Below, piece by piece: positions 23,701-33,838 of a stretch of DNA of 64,000 nucleotides. Within the stretch, counting starts at the first letter, position 1, and every line of letters starts with the position of its first letter. This DNA is from Streptomyces sp. TRM68416. GTDB lineage: Bacteria; Actinomycetota; Actinomycetes; Streptomycetales; Streptomycetaceae. The stretch covers positions 1 through 64,000 of the forward strand of contig NZ_JACVWU010000035.1 in assembly GCF_014596915.1 (NCBI RefSeq), in the 5' to 3' direction. The notes under the pieces were generated by a model, which was not told where the DNA came from, ran no database searches, and saw nothing but the letters and a program-made list of their open reading frames with translations. The position numbers and the translations under genes are program-made.

Positions 23701-26700
23701 GCTCTACCCGAACGCGAAGATCCTGGCGATCACCGCGAGCGACCTGAACAAGAAGCGCCGCGCCAAGTTCATGGGCCGGATCGCGGGCGGTGACTGGGAC
23801 GCCGTGATCCTCACGCACGAGGCGTTCAACCGGGTGCCGCTGCGGCCGGACACCCAGCGCAACTACCTCGACCACGAGATGAAGTCGCTGCGCGACCAGC
23901 TCGACATCGCCGCTCAGGCCGGGATGCACCGCAACACGGTCAAGCAGATCGAGGAGAGCTTGGCCAACGCGGAGGCCAAGCTCCAGCAGCAGATCGAGTC
24001 CATGGGCGACGACAACGGCGTCTACCTGGAGGACACCGGCGTCGACTACGTGTTCCTGGACGAGGCGCACGAGTACAAGAACCTGCGCACCGTCTCGGCG
24101 ATCCCCGGCGCCGCGATCCAGGGCTCGGCGAAGGCCACCAAGCTCCACATGGTGCTGGACTACCTGCGCACGACCAACGAGTCCGACCGTGTGGCGACCC
24201 TGGCCACCGGCACCCCGATCGCCAACTCGGTGACCGAGGCCTACGTCCTCAAGCGCTACCTCGCCCCTCAGATCCTGGAGGAAATGGGGCTCGACGCCTT
24301 CGACAACTGGGCCGCGACGTTCGGCGAGGTCGTCTCCCAACTGGAGCCCGACCCCAAGGGCGACGGGTACAAGTACAAGGCGCGCTTCAGCCGCTTCTTC
24401 AACGTGCCGGAGCTGATGGCGGCCTACAGGACGTTCGCCGACGTGCAGATGGCGGAAGACCTGGACCTGCCCACGCCGCCCGTGCTGGAGAACGAGGACG
24501 GGCAGCGCGGCGAGACCGTCCTCATCCCGCCGACGCCGGCGCAGCGCCAGTTCATCAAGGAGCTGCCGCACAAGCCCTGGGTGCGCAAGCCCGGCGGCGT
24601 CCTCAAGGCCCTCGGCGAGGGCCTGCGCGCCTCCGTCGACCTGGACCTGGTCGACGCCACCGAGGCGCTGCGCAACCTCGGCTTGAGCATCACGGCCGAC
24701 CAGATCTCCAGCGAGGACCCGGCGGGCGGCGGCCGCGTGCTGGACATGGAGAAGGTCGCCGACCTCGCCGACGCCGCCGCCGTCGACATGCGCAGCATCG
24801 GCGGCAGCAAGGAGATGGGCAGCAAGATCCCGTATGCGGCCGAGAAGATCGCGGAGATTTGGCAGGAGACGAAGGACATCGTCTACCCGGTCTCCGGGGA
24901 CGACCCGACCCCGCAGGAACTGCCCGGCGGCCTCCAGCTCGTCTTCCTGGACGAAGGCACCCCCGGCAGCACCGCCAAGCACGCCGCCGACCTGTACGCG
25001 GACCTGCGTGACGAGCTGGTGCAGCGGGGGATGCCGCGCGAGTCCATCCGCTTCATCCACGAGGCGGCCACCGACCGCAAGAAGGAGAAGCTATTCGCCG
25101 ACTGCCGCTCCGGACGCGTCCGCGTTTTGGTCGGATCTACACAGAAGATGGGCACGGGCACGAACATCCAGGACAGGGCGGTCGCACTGCACCACCTGTC
25201 CTACCCGTGGCGGCCGGCGGACATGGCCCAGCGCGACGGCCGTATCGAGCGGCGCGGCAACCTCAACGCCCCGTGGATCGAGAACACCCCCGACCACGTC
25301 CGCATCCTGTACTACATCACCGAGCGGACCTTCGATGAGTTCCGGCTGACCACCCTCGCCCGCAAGGCGCGCTTCATCGGCCAGATCCAGCGCAAGGACT
25401 TCAGCGCCCGAGAGATCGAGGACATCGGCGCCGATGCGATCAACCTCGGCATGCTCTCCGCCCTGGCCTCCGGTGACCCGGCGATCCTGCAACTGGCGGA
25501 GGCCACCGCCGAACGCGCCCGGCTCCAGGGCCTGGCCCGAAGCTGGGACCGCCAGCAGGACACCCGCACGCAGCAGCTCGGCGACATTGACGACTTCCTC
25601 GCCCGTGCGGACACCGCCCTGGAAGGCATGCGGGCGGCGGCCCCCAACCGGCGCCCGACCACCGGCGACGACTTCGCCATGACCGTGGGCGACGCCACCT
25701 ACCGCAGCCGCGACGCGGCCGCGAACGCGCTCGGGGCCGCGATGGTCGCCATCGCCCAGGACCAGTCGCTGCGGCCCGGCGAGCGCGTCCCGGTCGGCAC
25801 CTTCGGCGGGCAGGACTTCCACGCGGAGGTCGCCTACGGGGCCAGCGGCCGCCGTCAGATGCGCCTGCGCTTCGCCTGGGGGTACGTCGTCCCGCTGGGC
25901 CAGCGCGAGGACCGTGCGCAGTGGCAGGCCTCATCCGTCACCCAGTCCAACGGCCGCGGCGCCATCCAGAGCCTGGAGCACTTCCTCAACCACCTGGACG
26001 ACGACCTCGCCAAGCTGGAGCAGTCGGCCGAGTCCCTGCGTGCCCGCCGCGAGGAGATCGCCTCCAACCTCCGCCCGAAGGACGAGAACCCCTACCGCAT
26101 CCAGGCCCGTTCCAAGGAACGGGAGGAGAAGGCGCTGGGCAAGCTGGTCGTCGCCAACGAGAAGGAGGCCGCCCTCGCCGAGCGGGTCGAACGGGCCGCG
26201 AGCGTCAACGAGGACGCGGCCGAGGAAGTCAACGAGGAACTCGAAGCGCTGCGCGAGCACATCGCCAACCTGCGCAAGACCATTGCCGATGAGCACGAGA
26301 TCCAGGCCCGGGCCCGGGGCCTGACGCAGGACGAGAGTCGGTCCGACGACGCGCCTGCCCCTGCGGAGAACACCGCGGGGGAAGCGCAGGACATGACCGA
26401 TGAGGACAGGGCCGAACGGCCGACTGCGCGTCCGTCCGCGGGCGGCGCCGAGCCCGGGCAGGAGGACCCGGCGGCTGAAGCGCAGGATCAGTCCAGCCCG
26501 GACGCCGGGCCCGGACAGAGCACCCCTGAGCCCGCTGGTCCCGGTGAAACCGAGGCGGAGCCGTCCCCCGGCCCGGTGACGCCCGAGGCCTCGGGCGACG
26601 GTGCGGCCGACGACGAACAGGACCGGGAACAGCGGTTCAGGGAAGCGGTGGACGACCTCTTCTCCGGCGCCGTGCCGGAGCCGGAGGAGCCTGCCTCTCC

Positions 26701-29700
26701 CGAGGAGACGGCACCGCTCCAGGAATTGGTCGACCTGTTCGGCGACCGGGGCTCGGTCACGCACATCGGCGGCCCGCAGCCCCCGGCGGAGTCTGCCACC
26801 GAGGTGCCCGCCGGTGAGCCGGACACCCCTGCCCCGCAGCCGGAGCCGGAGCAACACACCGGCCCCTCGCCGGCCATGGCCCGGTGCGCGGCCGTCCTGC
26901 GGTACTACGAGCCGCTGTTGCAGCGCCACAAGCTGTCCGGCCGTGACGTCGTCGCCTACATCGACCAGCCCGGCGTCGGGTTCTCCTACGATCCGGACAA
27001 CCCGCTGCCCGAGCTGATCCACCAGATCGGCAAGGTCGCCGAACGCGTCGGCGGGTCCTACCGCGTCAGCTACAACGAGTGGGTCAACTACCAGGTCGGC
27101 GAGCGCCGCCAGCAGCAGAGCAACGACCTGACCAACCTGAACCTGGACCTGCTCACCCTCTACCAGGGGGAGACCGACCCCCTGTTCATGGTCGACCTGG
27201 AGGCGATTCTCGCCGCCCCGCCCGGAACCGTCATCGAGCTGCCGTCCGAGGCGCAGATCGAGGCGGAGGAGGCGGCCGCGGCCCGCATCGTGATCGACCA
27301 CGACGCGGAGGGCACCGAGGTCCGCAACACCCCACGCGGCGGGGACCAGCGCATCCGGGACGCGCTGAACGACCTGGACTTCCAGTGGTCGCGCCGTCAG
27401 CAGAAGTGGTACCAGCGCCGCGCCACTCCCTTCGAGGACCGCGACACGGCGGTACGCGGTCTGCGTGTCGCCTTCGAGCGGCTGGGCGTCGCCTACACCT
27501 ATAACGGCCCCGACCAGCAGGACACAGAAGAGACCACGGAGGCCGCCCCGCAGGAGACCGAAACCCCGACTGGGCCGGTGCAGACCGAGCCCACTGCGGG
27601 CGTCTCCGCCACGCATGACGCGGCCCTCGCCCCCGCCCGCCAGTCCGCCGGATGGGCCATCATGGCGGTCCTCAGCGACGACCAGGTGCGCGGGCTGGTC
27701 AGTGCCGTCGCGGTCGACGGCCAGCCGGTCAGCACCCAATCCCGGCGCCTGCCGGGGGGCCGGGTACGGGAGTGGATCGCCGAGCAGCGGCAAACGCCGA
27801 CGACAGCCTTCTACGCCTCGGACAGCAGCGAGCTGCCCTCAGCCCTGCGCGGCGCCGGCGACGTGCGCCTGTCGACCCACATCAACGGGCTGACCATCGA
27901 CCAGGGTGACGTGTCCTTCCGGACCCCGTGGGAACACCTCCCTGCCTGGATCGACGCCGCCGTCGCGCACGACACTGCCACCCGCTCCAGTGACCTGCCT
28001 GCGTGGCGCTATGGCCGTCTGGACCACGAGATCCATTTCCGGATCGACGAGCGCAACGAGTCCGCGGCCCTGGCGCTTCGCGCCCTGGCCACCGCGCTGC
28101 GCGAGATGGCCCCGCCCACCGACGAACAGTTCACCGAAGCACGGGCCAAGTTCGCCCCGGTTGCGGCCGCCGACGCGGAGCCCGAGCCGGGCACAGTCAG
28201 CCCTGAGCCCGCCCCGCCGGCCGCCGCCGAATCGCAGACCGAGCCCGCCGCACCCGGTGACACGGGGGTGCCGGAGAACGGGCCGGAGGAGCCGGAGGCC
28301 GACGACACCGACACCGTCCCGATCGGTGAGGACGCGGTGGTCGTGCAGACGCCGGACGGGCCCGGCACGGTCATCGGCACCGACGACGGCGACCTGGTGC
28401 TGGTCACTACCGAGTCCGGCACACGGGTCTGGGAACGCGGTGAGGTGCAGTGGCCCGACGGTTCGGTCCAGCCGGAGAACACCGCCCGGGCCGTCAAGGA
28501 GCGACAGAACGCCGCGGACGCCGCGCAGGCCGCGACCTCCGAGGGCATCGAGCTGCGCTACGGCAACGGCAACCGGCTGGTCGAACTGGACACCGAGGCC
28601 GGACACGGCACCGTGGTCGACGCCGACGGAGCGGTGATCGGCTGGGTCCGTGCCCGCATCGGCGACGACGGCCGCCGCTACTGGTGGGCGCAGGACGCAC
28701 GCGGCGGTTCCCCCGACGACATGCCCTACCACGAGTCGCTGCCGCCCACAGCGGGCGTACCGGCGATCCGGGCGGCCGGGAGCATCCGCTCCGAGCTGCA
28801 CGCGGTCAAGGAACCGGCACACCGCAGCCCCATCCCTGCCGAGTACGCCGCCCGCGAGGTGCGGCTGACCACGGCTCAGGTCCGGGAGCTGCGCCGCCTG
28901 GTACTCGATGCCACCTACTCGGACGGCACCCCGATCGAGCCGCCGGAGTGGGTGGCCTCGCACCGCAAGTACGTCCTGAACACCGCACAGATGCAGGCCC
29001 TCGGCGACGCGGCGCAGGCCGCCGCCGACGCCTTCCCCGGCGTCACCGCCGAGGAACGACGCACCGCCCGCGTGCTGCGCAACGCCGCAGAGCGCTTCGA
29101 GTTCGAGGTGTACGACACCGCCCGGTGGCGGGCCACCATCCCGCCGATCGGGGAGACGGACCCCTACGCCGGGCCCTACCAGCCTCACCCCCGGCCGGAG
29201 GCGCCCGAGGGGGAGCAGCAGACGACGGGGGCGCCCGCCCCGGCCCCTGAACCCGCGGACATCGAGACGCAGGACTCCGTCGCGAACGAGGCGGACCCTG
29301 GGGCCCCGGCGGACACCGGCGCCCCGGCACTGACCGAAGCCCCGGAGGAGGCCGCCCCCGCCGACCCGCAGACCGAGGACAGCACTCAGGCGGCACCGGA
29401 CACCGCGGCAGTGGACGCTCCCGCGCCGGACCCCGCACTCACGGAGGCCGCCGCCCCCGGGCCGCCGACCGACGCAGCACCGGAGAGCGAGGGAGCCGAG
29501 GACGACGAGACGCAGCTCGACCTCTTCCCCAGCGAGACGCCGGAGCCCCCGGCGCCCACGCGTCGGCCCGGCGGACGGCGGCGCGTCAGCCGGAGGGAGC
29601 CCGCCATCCACCCGCGCGCCGAGGGCGGCCCGGAAGACGGCCGCCTGGGCGTCTACGGGCACGCCGGGCACGGCGAGTGCGACCGGTGCGGCACCCCTGA

Positions 29701-32700
29701 CACCGACCGCTACACGATGGTGTGGACCTGGTACACCGGCACCGAGACCGGCGGCGCCATGGCCGCCGAGTGCGGGAGCTGTGTCGAGCTGACCACCGGC
29801 CTGACCTACAAGGAGTACCGGCGCCTGGCCGACGTCGCCGAGGCCCGGCGCGGCGGCCGGCGCATCGTGCCGACCCCGCACGCCGAGGGTGACGTCATCG
29901 GCAGCCGCACGGCCGAAAACGAGTGGACCTACGTCCACCAGCCCACCGGCAAGCGGTACCGGCTCGCCGAGGAAACCCCGAGCGGATACCGGGGATTCGT
30001 CCTGCGGGACCTGTACGGCATCTCCCAGGGCACGGGCATCTCCACGAGTTCCGGCTATGAACTGGCCGAGCGGGCGGCCCTGGGGCGCACCGCACAGACC
30101 CACCCGAACGACAGTGACGACTGGGTGTTCTTCAGCTACCGCTCCGACGCGGGCAAGCTGACGCTCCACGAGGGCGAGAGCATCAACACCGACCACCCCA
30201 ACGGGCCCCGCCGCAGCGGTGCCCCGTTCGAGTACGGCCCGCGCTGGGGCATCACCGTCGGCGGCTCCGACTACCAGGTGGAGATGGTCTACCAGCAGGG
30301 CCAGCCTGGACAGGACGGCCACCGGCTGGAGGTCACCGCGCCTGACGGCACGAGCGCCCGCCACGTGCAATGGGACGGCGTGCTGGAGTGGGCGCGCGAA
30401 CGTGTCCGCGCCCCCGAGCCGGAGCGGGCGGCCGCAGCACTGGCCGCGCCGCTGGCCGAGGTTGAGGAAGCCCTCACCGCCGCGGAGGGCATCCGTGAAG
30501 CCGTCCAGCGCCGCAGCACCACCACGGCCCTGGCTCAGGCGCGCGAGGCCTGGGAGCGGGCACGGTCCCACTACGAGGCCGGTCGGCTCGCCGAGGGAGA
30601 CGGCCACCTCGCCACGGCGCGCAGTCACGCGATCCTGGCCCGGTACCGGGAGAGCAGTCACGCCGACTTCCAGCCGCTCATGGACGCGGTGCGCCGATTC
30701 CACGACGCGGTGGACGAGGTCCTCTACCCGGGCGGCGCGGGCTGGCGGCCGGCGGTGGGCGACTACGTCCGCGCCCGACACCGCTTCGTGCCCGAGTCCG
30801 AGGGCTTCTGGATGAAGGTCACCGCGATCGGGGCGGACGGCATCCACGTCGAGTCCGGCTCGACCGGCGACGCCAAGACCGTCGTGCAGCCCACCGACCT
30901 CGGGCCGCACGCTGATCTGCCCTGGCAGGAACAGCCCTCCCGCGCCCCTGGCGAGCCGAGGGCGTCGGACCAGGAGCGGCGGGACCTCCTAGGCATGCCG
31001 CCGCAGCCGGTGCCCGAGCCCGCCCCCGCGTGGCCGCAGAGCCCGCCCGCCGACCTGGACGAGGAGCAACTGGACCTCTTCGCTGCCGGGGCCCCGGAGC
31101 CACCCGCCGCCCCGGAGGGGGCGGCACCGGTGGCCGACCCGGTCGACACCACGGCCTCCGACACCGAGACGCCACGCGAGGGCAGTCTCGGCCTGGTCGA
31201 CGGTGAGACACTGACGTACCGCGGCCACTGGGACGGCCGCTACGAGATCACCCTCCCGGGCACCAGCTACCTACTGTTCCTGCCCTCCATCGAGTACCGG
31301 CGCACGAAGTTCGCCGTCGCATCGAACGAGGACCCGGATGCCATGTCCCCGAAGCGGCTGCGCCGGTTCGAGGAGGCGGAAGAGATCATGCCCTGGCTGC
31401 GGGCCCACGCCTCCAGGCAGCAGACCGGCTACGTGTTCCGTGACGGTGCATGGAGTGAAGCCCCGCAGACCGCCACACCGGAGCCGTCGGCAGACATCGC
31501 GGCCGCCGAGGACGAACAGCTCCCCCTCCTCGGGAGCGACGACACCGTCCCCGGCCCGGACACGGCGGCCGGAGAGGACCCGACCGCCCCCGAGGCCTCG
31601 CCCGCCGAGGAGACCGCCCCCGACGTGTCGCCGGACGACGCCCCCGCGCCGCAGGACGCAGACCAGGAACCCGACCAGCAAGACCAGGAGGAAGTAGTGG
31701 CAGACGAGCCGGAGCCCACCTCCGTCGCGACGGACGTCCCGGCCGCCCCCCCGGCCGTGGAAGACCTCCCGGCGGAAGCCGACGCGCAGGAGGAAGCGGA
31801 GCCTGCCGTGGACGTCGAAGACCCGCCCGCGCCCCGGGCCTTCATCGAGACGTTCCCGCTGCCCGCCGATGCCCGCTACCGGCTCCGGCTGACCACGGTG
31901 GAGGGCGAGGGCCCCCGCGACGGCGAGCTGCTGTACGGCGAGGCCACCGTCGCCACCGTGCGCCTGTCCGCCTCCGGTCGCTGGTTCGCCCGGCTGGCGG
32001 TCGACGGCATGCCCGCCGACGTCACCGAACTCAACGGCTCGCCGATGGACGCCGCACGGCAGGGTGCGGTGATGTTCGCGGTCGTCACGGGGGAGCCGTA
32101 CGGCGACCCACCGGCCGCGGTCAACGTCCGGGGGTCGCAGTCGCGGGCGGACGCGCTGCGCGTCGAACTGCGCACCGCCGCCGAGCAGCACCTGCGCGTC
32201 ATCACCGTGGCGGCCGCGCGAGCGGGCGAGAACTACGGGCAGAATCCCCTGTTCCAGGCCCTGAGCGTCCAACTCGGACGCCTCGGTGCTGCCGACGTGG
32301 AAGACCACGGCTCGCAACAGATGGCCGCGAACCTCCGCGCCGTCCAGGAAGCGGTCAACGCCTGGGGCGCCGCGTTGCCAGCGGACCCCGCCCTCGATGA
32401 GCGGCAGCACCTGGCTTTCCCGCTCATGAATCTGCTGCACGAGACCACGCGCATGCAGGTGCGCCTCCAGGCCACCCTGGACGCGATGGTGGCCGACCGC
32501 GCCGCCGCCCGGGAGCGGGAGGCCGCAGCCGCCGCGCAGACCGAACCCGTCCGCGACGACACCGCGCAGCAGGCAGGCCCGGCGGCGGAGCCGGAGCCCA
32601 CTGCGGACTCGGCGGCCGCCGAGACGGCGGAACCGCCCGGGCCTGCCGACACACCCGGCCCGGAGCGGGCTCCCGACCAGCCCGCCCCGCTCCCCGACGC

Positions 32701-33802
32701 CCCGGAGGACACCGAAATGGCCACGCCCCCCCGACCCGCCACCCCCGAGAGCCCGGCGACCCCCGGCCCGGAGGGCGCCGCCGAACCGGGTAAGGAGCAG
32801 GCACCGGCCGACATCACGCAGCGCGAGGGCCGCGTCGAACGCACCGGGCCCGCCGAGCCCGCGCCGCCCGCCCCGGAGTCGGAGGCCGACCTGCCGCTGT
32901 GGACCGGCCCAACGGAGGCCTCCGTCCCGGAGTCGGACCGTCCCCTCGACGTCGTCGCCGACTTCGCAGCCGTTCAAGAGGCGTGGGACGAACACGTGCC
33001 CGCCGACAAGGGAACGGGCGCGGACCTGTTCGCCACCGTGGAGGACGAACTCCAACGGCTGGAGGCACTGTTCGCCGAGGCCGTGGCCAACCTGACCCCG
33101 ACCGCCGAGCCACAGCCCGCCCCCGCCCCCGCGCCGACACGGGCCGCCGAGCCGGAGAAGGCACCGGACCGCGACCCGCAGCAGTCGGCGGACGCGGTCA
33201 ACGCGGCGCTGCGGGAGGCGGACACCCACGCGCCCGCACTCCAGGACCTGCCGGAGTGGCAGCGCATCCAGAGCGTGCGGGGGGCCTTCGGCCACCTGAT
33301 GCACGTCATGAAGGAGCGGGCGGGCGAGCACTTCGGCAAGCTCATGGCCGACGGGCGCGTTGGAGACTTCGTGCGCCGGGTCTCGATCGCCGCGTGCGAG
33401 AAGGTCGCCGGGTGGGCGCAGGCCGCTGCCGACAAGCTGCGCCGCCCCGACGAACGCGGCACGGACCGGCGCGAGGAGCTGCCCACCGCGGAGGCGTTGC
33501 TGAGGCTGGGAGACGCGGCCCTTGAGTATCGGGGACCGCGACGGGCGGGCGGCAGCACCCCGCCGCCGTCGGCGAACGGCGCCGCCCCGGTGGACATCCC
33601 GGAGATGCGCAAGATGGGGGAGGCGCTGAGCCGGCCGATGCCCGGGGCCAAGCGCGGTGTGTCTGCGGCCGCCGCCCGTGGCCGATCGACCACCACGAAG
33701 CGCGGAAAGAAGCCCGCACCCGGCGGCAGCGCCGAGCAGGCCGGGCACCTGCGCCGCGGCGGCGCCGAGCAGACGCAGGCACGCAAGCCCACCCAGCGGT
33801 AG
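20705..33802 (+). CDS. Giant N6-adenine methyltransferase / SNF2 helicase protein (DarB-like architecture)
   Basis: Open frame of about 4,365 codons from the ATG at 20705; coding character starts only near 21044. Domains (residues from 20705): adenine methyltransferase with SAM motif LEPGSGSGNF near 253 and catalytic NVPFG near 320 (NPPY variant); SNF2 helicase with Walker A VVGAGKT near 956, DEAH near 1119 and motif VI QRDGRIERRGN near 1510; a coiled coil near 1780-1880; then some 2,400 residues of small folded modules separated by Pro/Glu/Ala linkers, including a CxxC/CxxC zinc site near 2993. This methylase-helicase fusion is seen in phage P1 DarB and in proteins of large mobile elements, thought to protect incoming DNA from restriction. 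It occupies a fifth of the window. Its target and the tail's role are unknown. Confidence 0.85.
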   Translation: MSIGGVEPPLREDEENRSDAAQQARADGSGVLGDVPAAGPGVAGEPGAAGSVLPGAGPAGDGEDRADDDRTPPEAPDGAARGGPAGDQVAGAGAGVRGGDLAGEGAGDGAPGDVTPPRFRPDSQRDLAPAGQGERARANLAALETLRVLEREQRPATEQEQRTLARWSGWGALPVIFNPRPARAAFDADEPFERAVARWDAVSDLREQIRELLTEDEWAAARRNTINAHYTDADLVRSIWGAVRGLGFTGGRVLEPGSGSGNFIGFAPILTSTPVQMTGVEVEPTTAAIARHLYPDAEIITSGLEEVLLADGGFDGVVGNVPFGRYKRFDKVHNADLSLSIHDHFVLKSLYATRPGGVVALITSRYTMDAEKPDARERMYQLGDLVGAVRLPARAHAAAAGTDVVTDVLFLRRRMPGEEPGDKTWLTSRKRVLPGHDDELAVNTYFDAHPEYVLGELRAGSREWGPEVTVVGRTDQTPAESLTAAAAAIAVEARAAGLTAAADQRTEPVQTIVTGGTEGALGLDAEGTPTIIDGGRPVPLEIHPEQHDQLVQLIRLKGLTLKLYETEADTPEPGETPQLAALRAELRVAWRDYRKKHPPLTKPRQHYVFTPPEAREQAKAQGLKEVPAAWKQRTAFAWIDDDPDASLLFGLEEWDERTGKGTEQKVLLTRVLEPRILPTRANSHEDAIALAMEYDGGRLDMSRVASLLGLDEESAAAQCADAGLAYRDPLQDDAWEPRHRYLSGNVRAKLAAARERAAEDPTFQGNVSALERVQPADLAPSEIKAKIGAPWIPVETYNDFLAHLGFEDASVLHAGGTVWEVRGAKNGDLARTEWGTGSRPTQDLFTALLRQADSTIQVTYRDNEGRTYVDKAATDEAQEKARLIAEAFEDWVWADETRAANLAKIYNEQFNNLVLPEYSGSALTLPGLISGWTMKEHQNAAIRRIVNEPTALLAHVVGAGKTATMAAGAMELRRTGLAKKPCLIVPNHMLKQWSREFRQLYPNAKILAITASDLNKKRRAKFMGRIAGGDWDAVILTHEAFNRVPLRPDTQRNYLDHEMKSLRDQLDIAAQAGMHRNTVKQIEESLANAEAKLQQQIESMGDDNGVYLEDTGVDYVFLDEAHEYKNLRTVSAIPGAAIQGSAKATKLHMVLDYLRTTNESDRVATLATGTPIANSVTEAYVLKRYLAPQILEEMGLDAFDNWAATFGEVVSQLEPDPKGDGYKYKARFSRFFNVPELMAAYRTFADVQMAEDLDLPTPPVLENEDGQRGETVLIPPTPAQRQFIKELPHKPWVRKPGGVLKALGEGLRASVDLDLVDATEALRNLGLSITADQISSEDPAGGGRVLDMEKVADLADAAAVDMRSIGGSKEMGSKIPYAAEKIAEIWQETKDIVYPVSGDDPTPQELPGGLQLVFLDEGTPGSTAKHAADLYADLRDELVQRGMPRESIRFIHEAATDRKKEKLFADCRSGRVRVLVGSTQKMGTGTNIQDRAVALHHLSYPWRPADMAQRDGRIERRGNLNAPWIENTPDHVRILYYITERTFDEFRLTTLARKARFIGQIQRKDFSAREIEDIGADAINLGMLSALASGDPAILQLAEATAERARLQGLARSWDRQQDTRTQQLGDIDDFLARADTALEGMRAAAPNRRPTTGDDFAMTVGDATYRSRDAAANALGAAMVAIAQDQSLRPGERVPVGTFGGQDFHAEVAYGASGRRQMRLRFAWGYVVPLGQREDRAQWQASSVTQSNGRGAIQSLEHFLNHLDDDLAKLEQSAESLRARREEIASNLRPKDENPYRIQARSKEREEKALGKLVVANEKEAALAERVERAASVNEDAAEEVNEELEALREHIANLRKTIADEHEIQARARGLTQDESRSDDAPAPAENTAGEAQDMTDEDRAERPTARPSAGGAEPGQEDPAAEAQDQSSPDAGPGQSTPEPAGPGETEAEPSPGPVTPEASGDGAADDEQDREQRFREAVDDLFSGAVPEPEEPASPEETAPLQELVDLFGDRGSVTHIGGPQPPAESATEVPAGEPDTPAPQPEPEQHTGPSPAMARCAAVLRYYEPLLQRHKLSGRDVVAYIDQPGVGFSYDPDNPLPELIHQIGKVAERVGGSYRVSYNEWVNYQVGERRQQQSNDLTNLNLDLLTLYQGETDPLFMVDLEAILAAPPGTVIELPSEAQIEAEEAAAARIVIDHDAEGTEVRNTPRGGDQRIRDALNDLDFQWSRRQQKWYQRRATPFEDRDTAVRGLRVAFERLGVAYTYNGPDQQDTEETTEAAPQETETPTGPVQTEPTAGVSATHDAALAPARQSAGWAIMAVLSDDQVRGLVSAVAVDGQPVSTQSRRLPGGRVREWIAEQRQTPTTAFYASDSSELPSALRGAGDVRLSTHINGLTIDQGDVSFRTPWEHLPAWIDAAVAHDTATRSSDLPAWRYGRLDHEIHFRIDERNESAALALRALATALREMAPPTDEQFTEARAKFAPVAAADAEPEPGTVSPEPAPPAAAESQTEPAAPGDTGVPENGPEEPEADDTDTVPIGEDAVVVQTPDGPGTVIGTDDGDLVLVTTESGTRVWERGEVQWPDGSVQPENTARAVKERQNAADAAQAATSEGIELRYGNGNRLVELDTEAGHGTVVDADGAVIGWVRARIGDDGRRYWWAQDARGGSPDDMPYHESLPPTAGVPAIRAAGSIRSELHAVKEPAHRSPIPAEYAAREVRLTTAQVRELRRLVLDATYSDGTPIEPPEWVASHRKYVLNTAQMQALGDAAQAAADAFPGVTAEERRTARVLRNAAERFEFEVYDTARWRATIPPIGETDPYAGPYQPHPRPEAPEGEQQTTGAPAPAPEPADIETQDSVANEADPGAPADTGAPALTEAPEEAAPADPQTEDSTQAAPDTAAVDAPAPDPALTEAAAPGPPTDAAPESEGAEDDETQLDLFPSETPEPPAPTRRPGGRRRVSRREPAIHPRAEGGPEDGRLGVYGHAGHGECDRCGTPDTDRYTMVWTWYTGTETGGAMAAECGSCVELTTGLTYKEYRRLADVAEARRGGRRIVPTPHAEGDVIGSRTAENEWTYVHQPTGKRYRLAEETPSGYRGFVLRDLYGISQGTGISTSSGYELAERAALGRTAQTHPNDSDDWVFFSYRSDAGKLTLHEGESINTDHPNGPRRSGAPFEYGPRWGITVGGSDYQVEMVYQQGQPGQDGHRLEVTAPDGTSARHVQWDGVLEWARERVRAPEPERAAAALAAPLAEVEEALTAAEGIREAVQRRSTTTALAQAREAWERARSHYEAGRLAEGDGHLATARSHAILARYRESSHADFQPLMDAVRRFHDAVDEVLYPGGAGWRPAVGDYVRARHRFVPESEGFWMKVTAIGADGIHVESGSTGDAKTVVQPTDLGPHADLPWQEQPSRAPGEPRASDQERRDLLGMPPQPVPEPAPAWPQSPPADLDEEQLDLFAAGAPEPPAAPEGAAPVADPVDTTASDTETPREGSLGLVDGETLTYRGHWDGRYEITLPGTSYLLFLPSIEYRRTKFAVASNEDPDAMSPKRLRRFEEAEEIMPWLRAHASRQQTGYVFRDGAWSEAPQTATPEPSADIAAAEDEQLPLLGSDDTVPGPDTAAGEDPTAPEASPAEETAPDVSPDDAPAPQDADQEPDQQDQEEVVADEPEPTSVATDVPAAPPAVEDLPAEADAQEEAEPAVDVEDPPAPRAFIETFPLPADARYRLRLTTVEGEGPRDGELLYGEATVATVRLSASGRWFARLAVDGMPADVTELNGSPMDAARQGAVMFAVVTGEPYGDPPAAVNVRGSQSRADALRVELRTAAEQHLRVITVAAARAGENYGQNPLFQALSVQLGRLGAADVEDHGSQQMAANLRAVQEAVNAWGAALPADPALDERQHLAFPLMNLLHETTRMQVRLQATLDAMVADRAAAREREAAAAAQTEPVRDDTAQQAGPAAEPEPTADSAAAETAEPPGPADTPGPERAPDQPAPLPDAPEDTEMATPPRPATPESPATPGPEGAAEPGKEQAPADITQREGRVERTGPAEPAPPAPESEADLPLWTGPTEASVPESDRPLDVVADFAAVQEAWDEHVPADKGTGADLFATVEDELQRLEALFAEAVANLTPTAEPQPAPAPAPTRAAEPEKAPDRDPQQSADAVNAALREADTHAPALQDLPEWQRIQSVRGAFGHLMHVMKERAGEHFGKLMADGRVGDFVRRVSIAACEKVAGWAQAAADKLRRPDERGTDRREELPTAEALLRLGDAALEYRGPRRAGGSTPPPSANGAAPVDIPEMRKMGEALSRPMPGAKRGVSAAAARGRSTTTKRGKKPAPGGSAEQAGHLRRGGAEQTQARKPTQR
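20757..21047 (+). CDS. Small protein, weakly TnpV-like, before the giant gene
   Basis: Protein of 96 residues from a GTG with GAGGAGA upstream. Third codon positions are almost all G or C, proving this frame rather than the overlapping giant frame is coding here. The sequence (YWETYRPQALESLGSPEQQAAFFQELDLRVTERIGQ ... SQAQELVYAEEIWLEKE, cited in parts) resembles TnpV-type small proteins of mobile elements, but only loosely. It ends exactly where the giant frame begins to look coding, so translation of the two is linked in some way. Function unknown. Confidence 0.65.
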   Translation: MTQLSRHGQMAREYWETYRPQALESLGSPEQQAAFFQELDLRVTERIGQMTTELLQKLPMEQRAAARRATRSQAQELVYAEEIWLEKEPGTEHREM

Positions 33803-33838
33803 GCGATCGGCTCGGCTGGACTCACCCCGCACAACTCC

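Noticed and set aside
20678..25060. Very long minus-strand frames opposite the giant gene (also 25931-27793 and 27839-30910)
   Set aside because: They are the usual antisense shadows in high-G+C DNA; composition is Gly/Arg/Leu/Val-rich without motifs.
20705..33802. Relaxase/TraA function for the giant protein
   Set aside because: No HUH or TrwC-type histidine triad near the start; the first domain is clearly a methyltransferase and the second an SNF2 helicase, not a RecD-like one.
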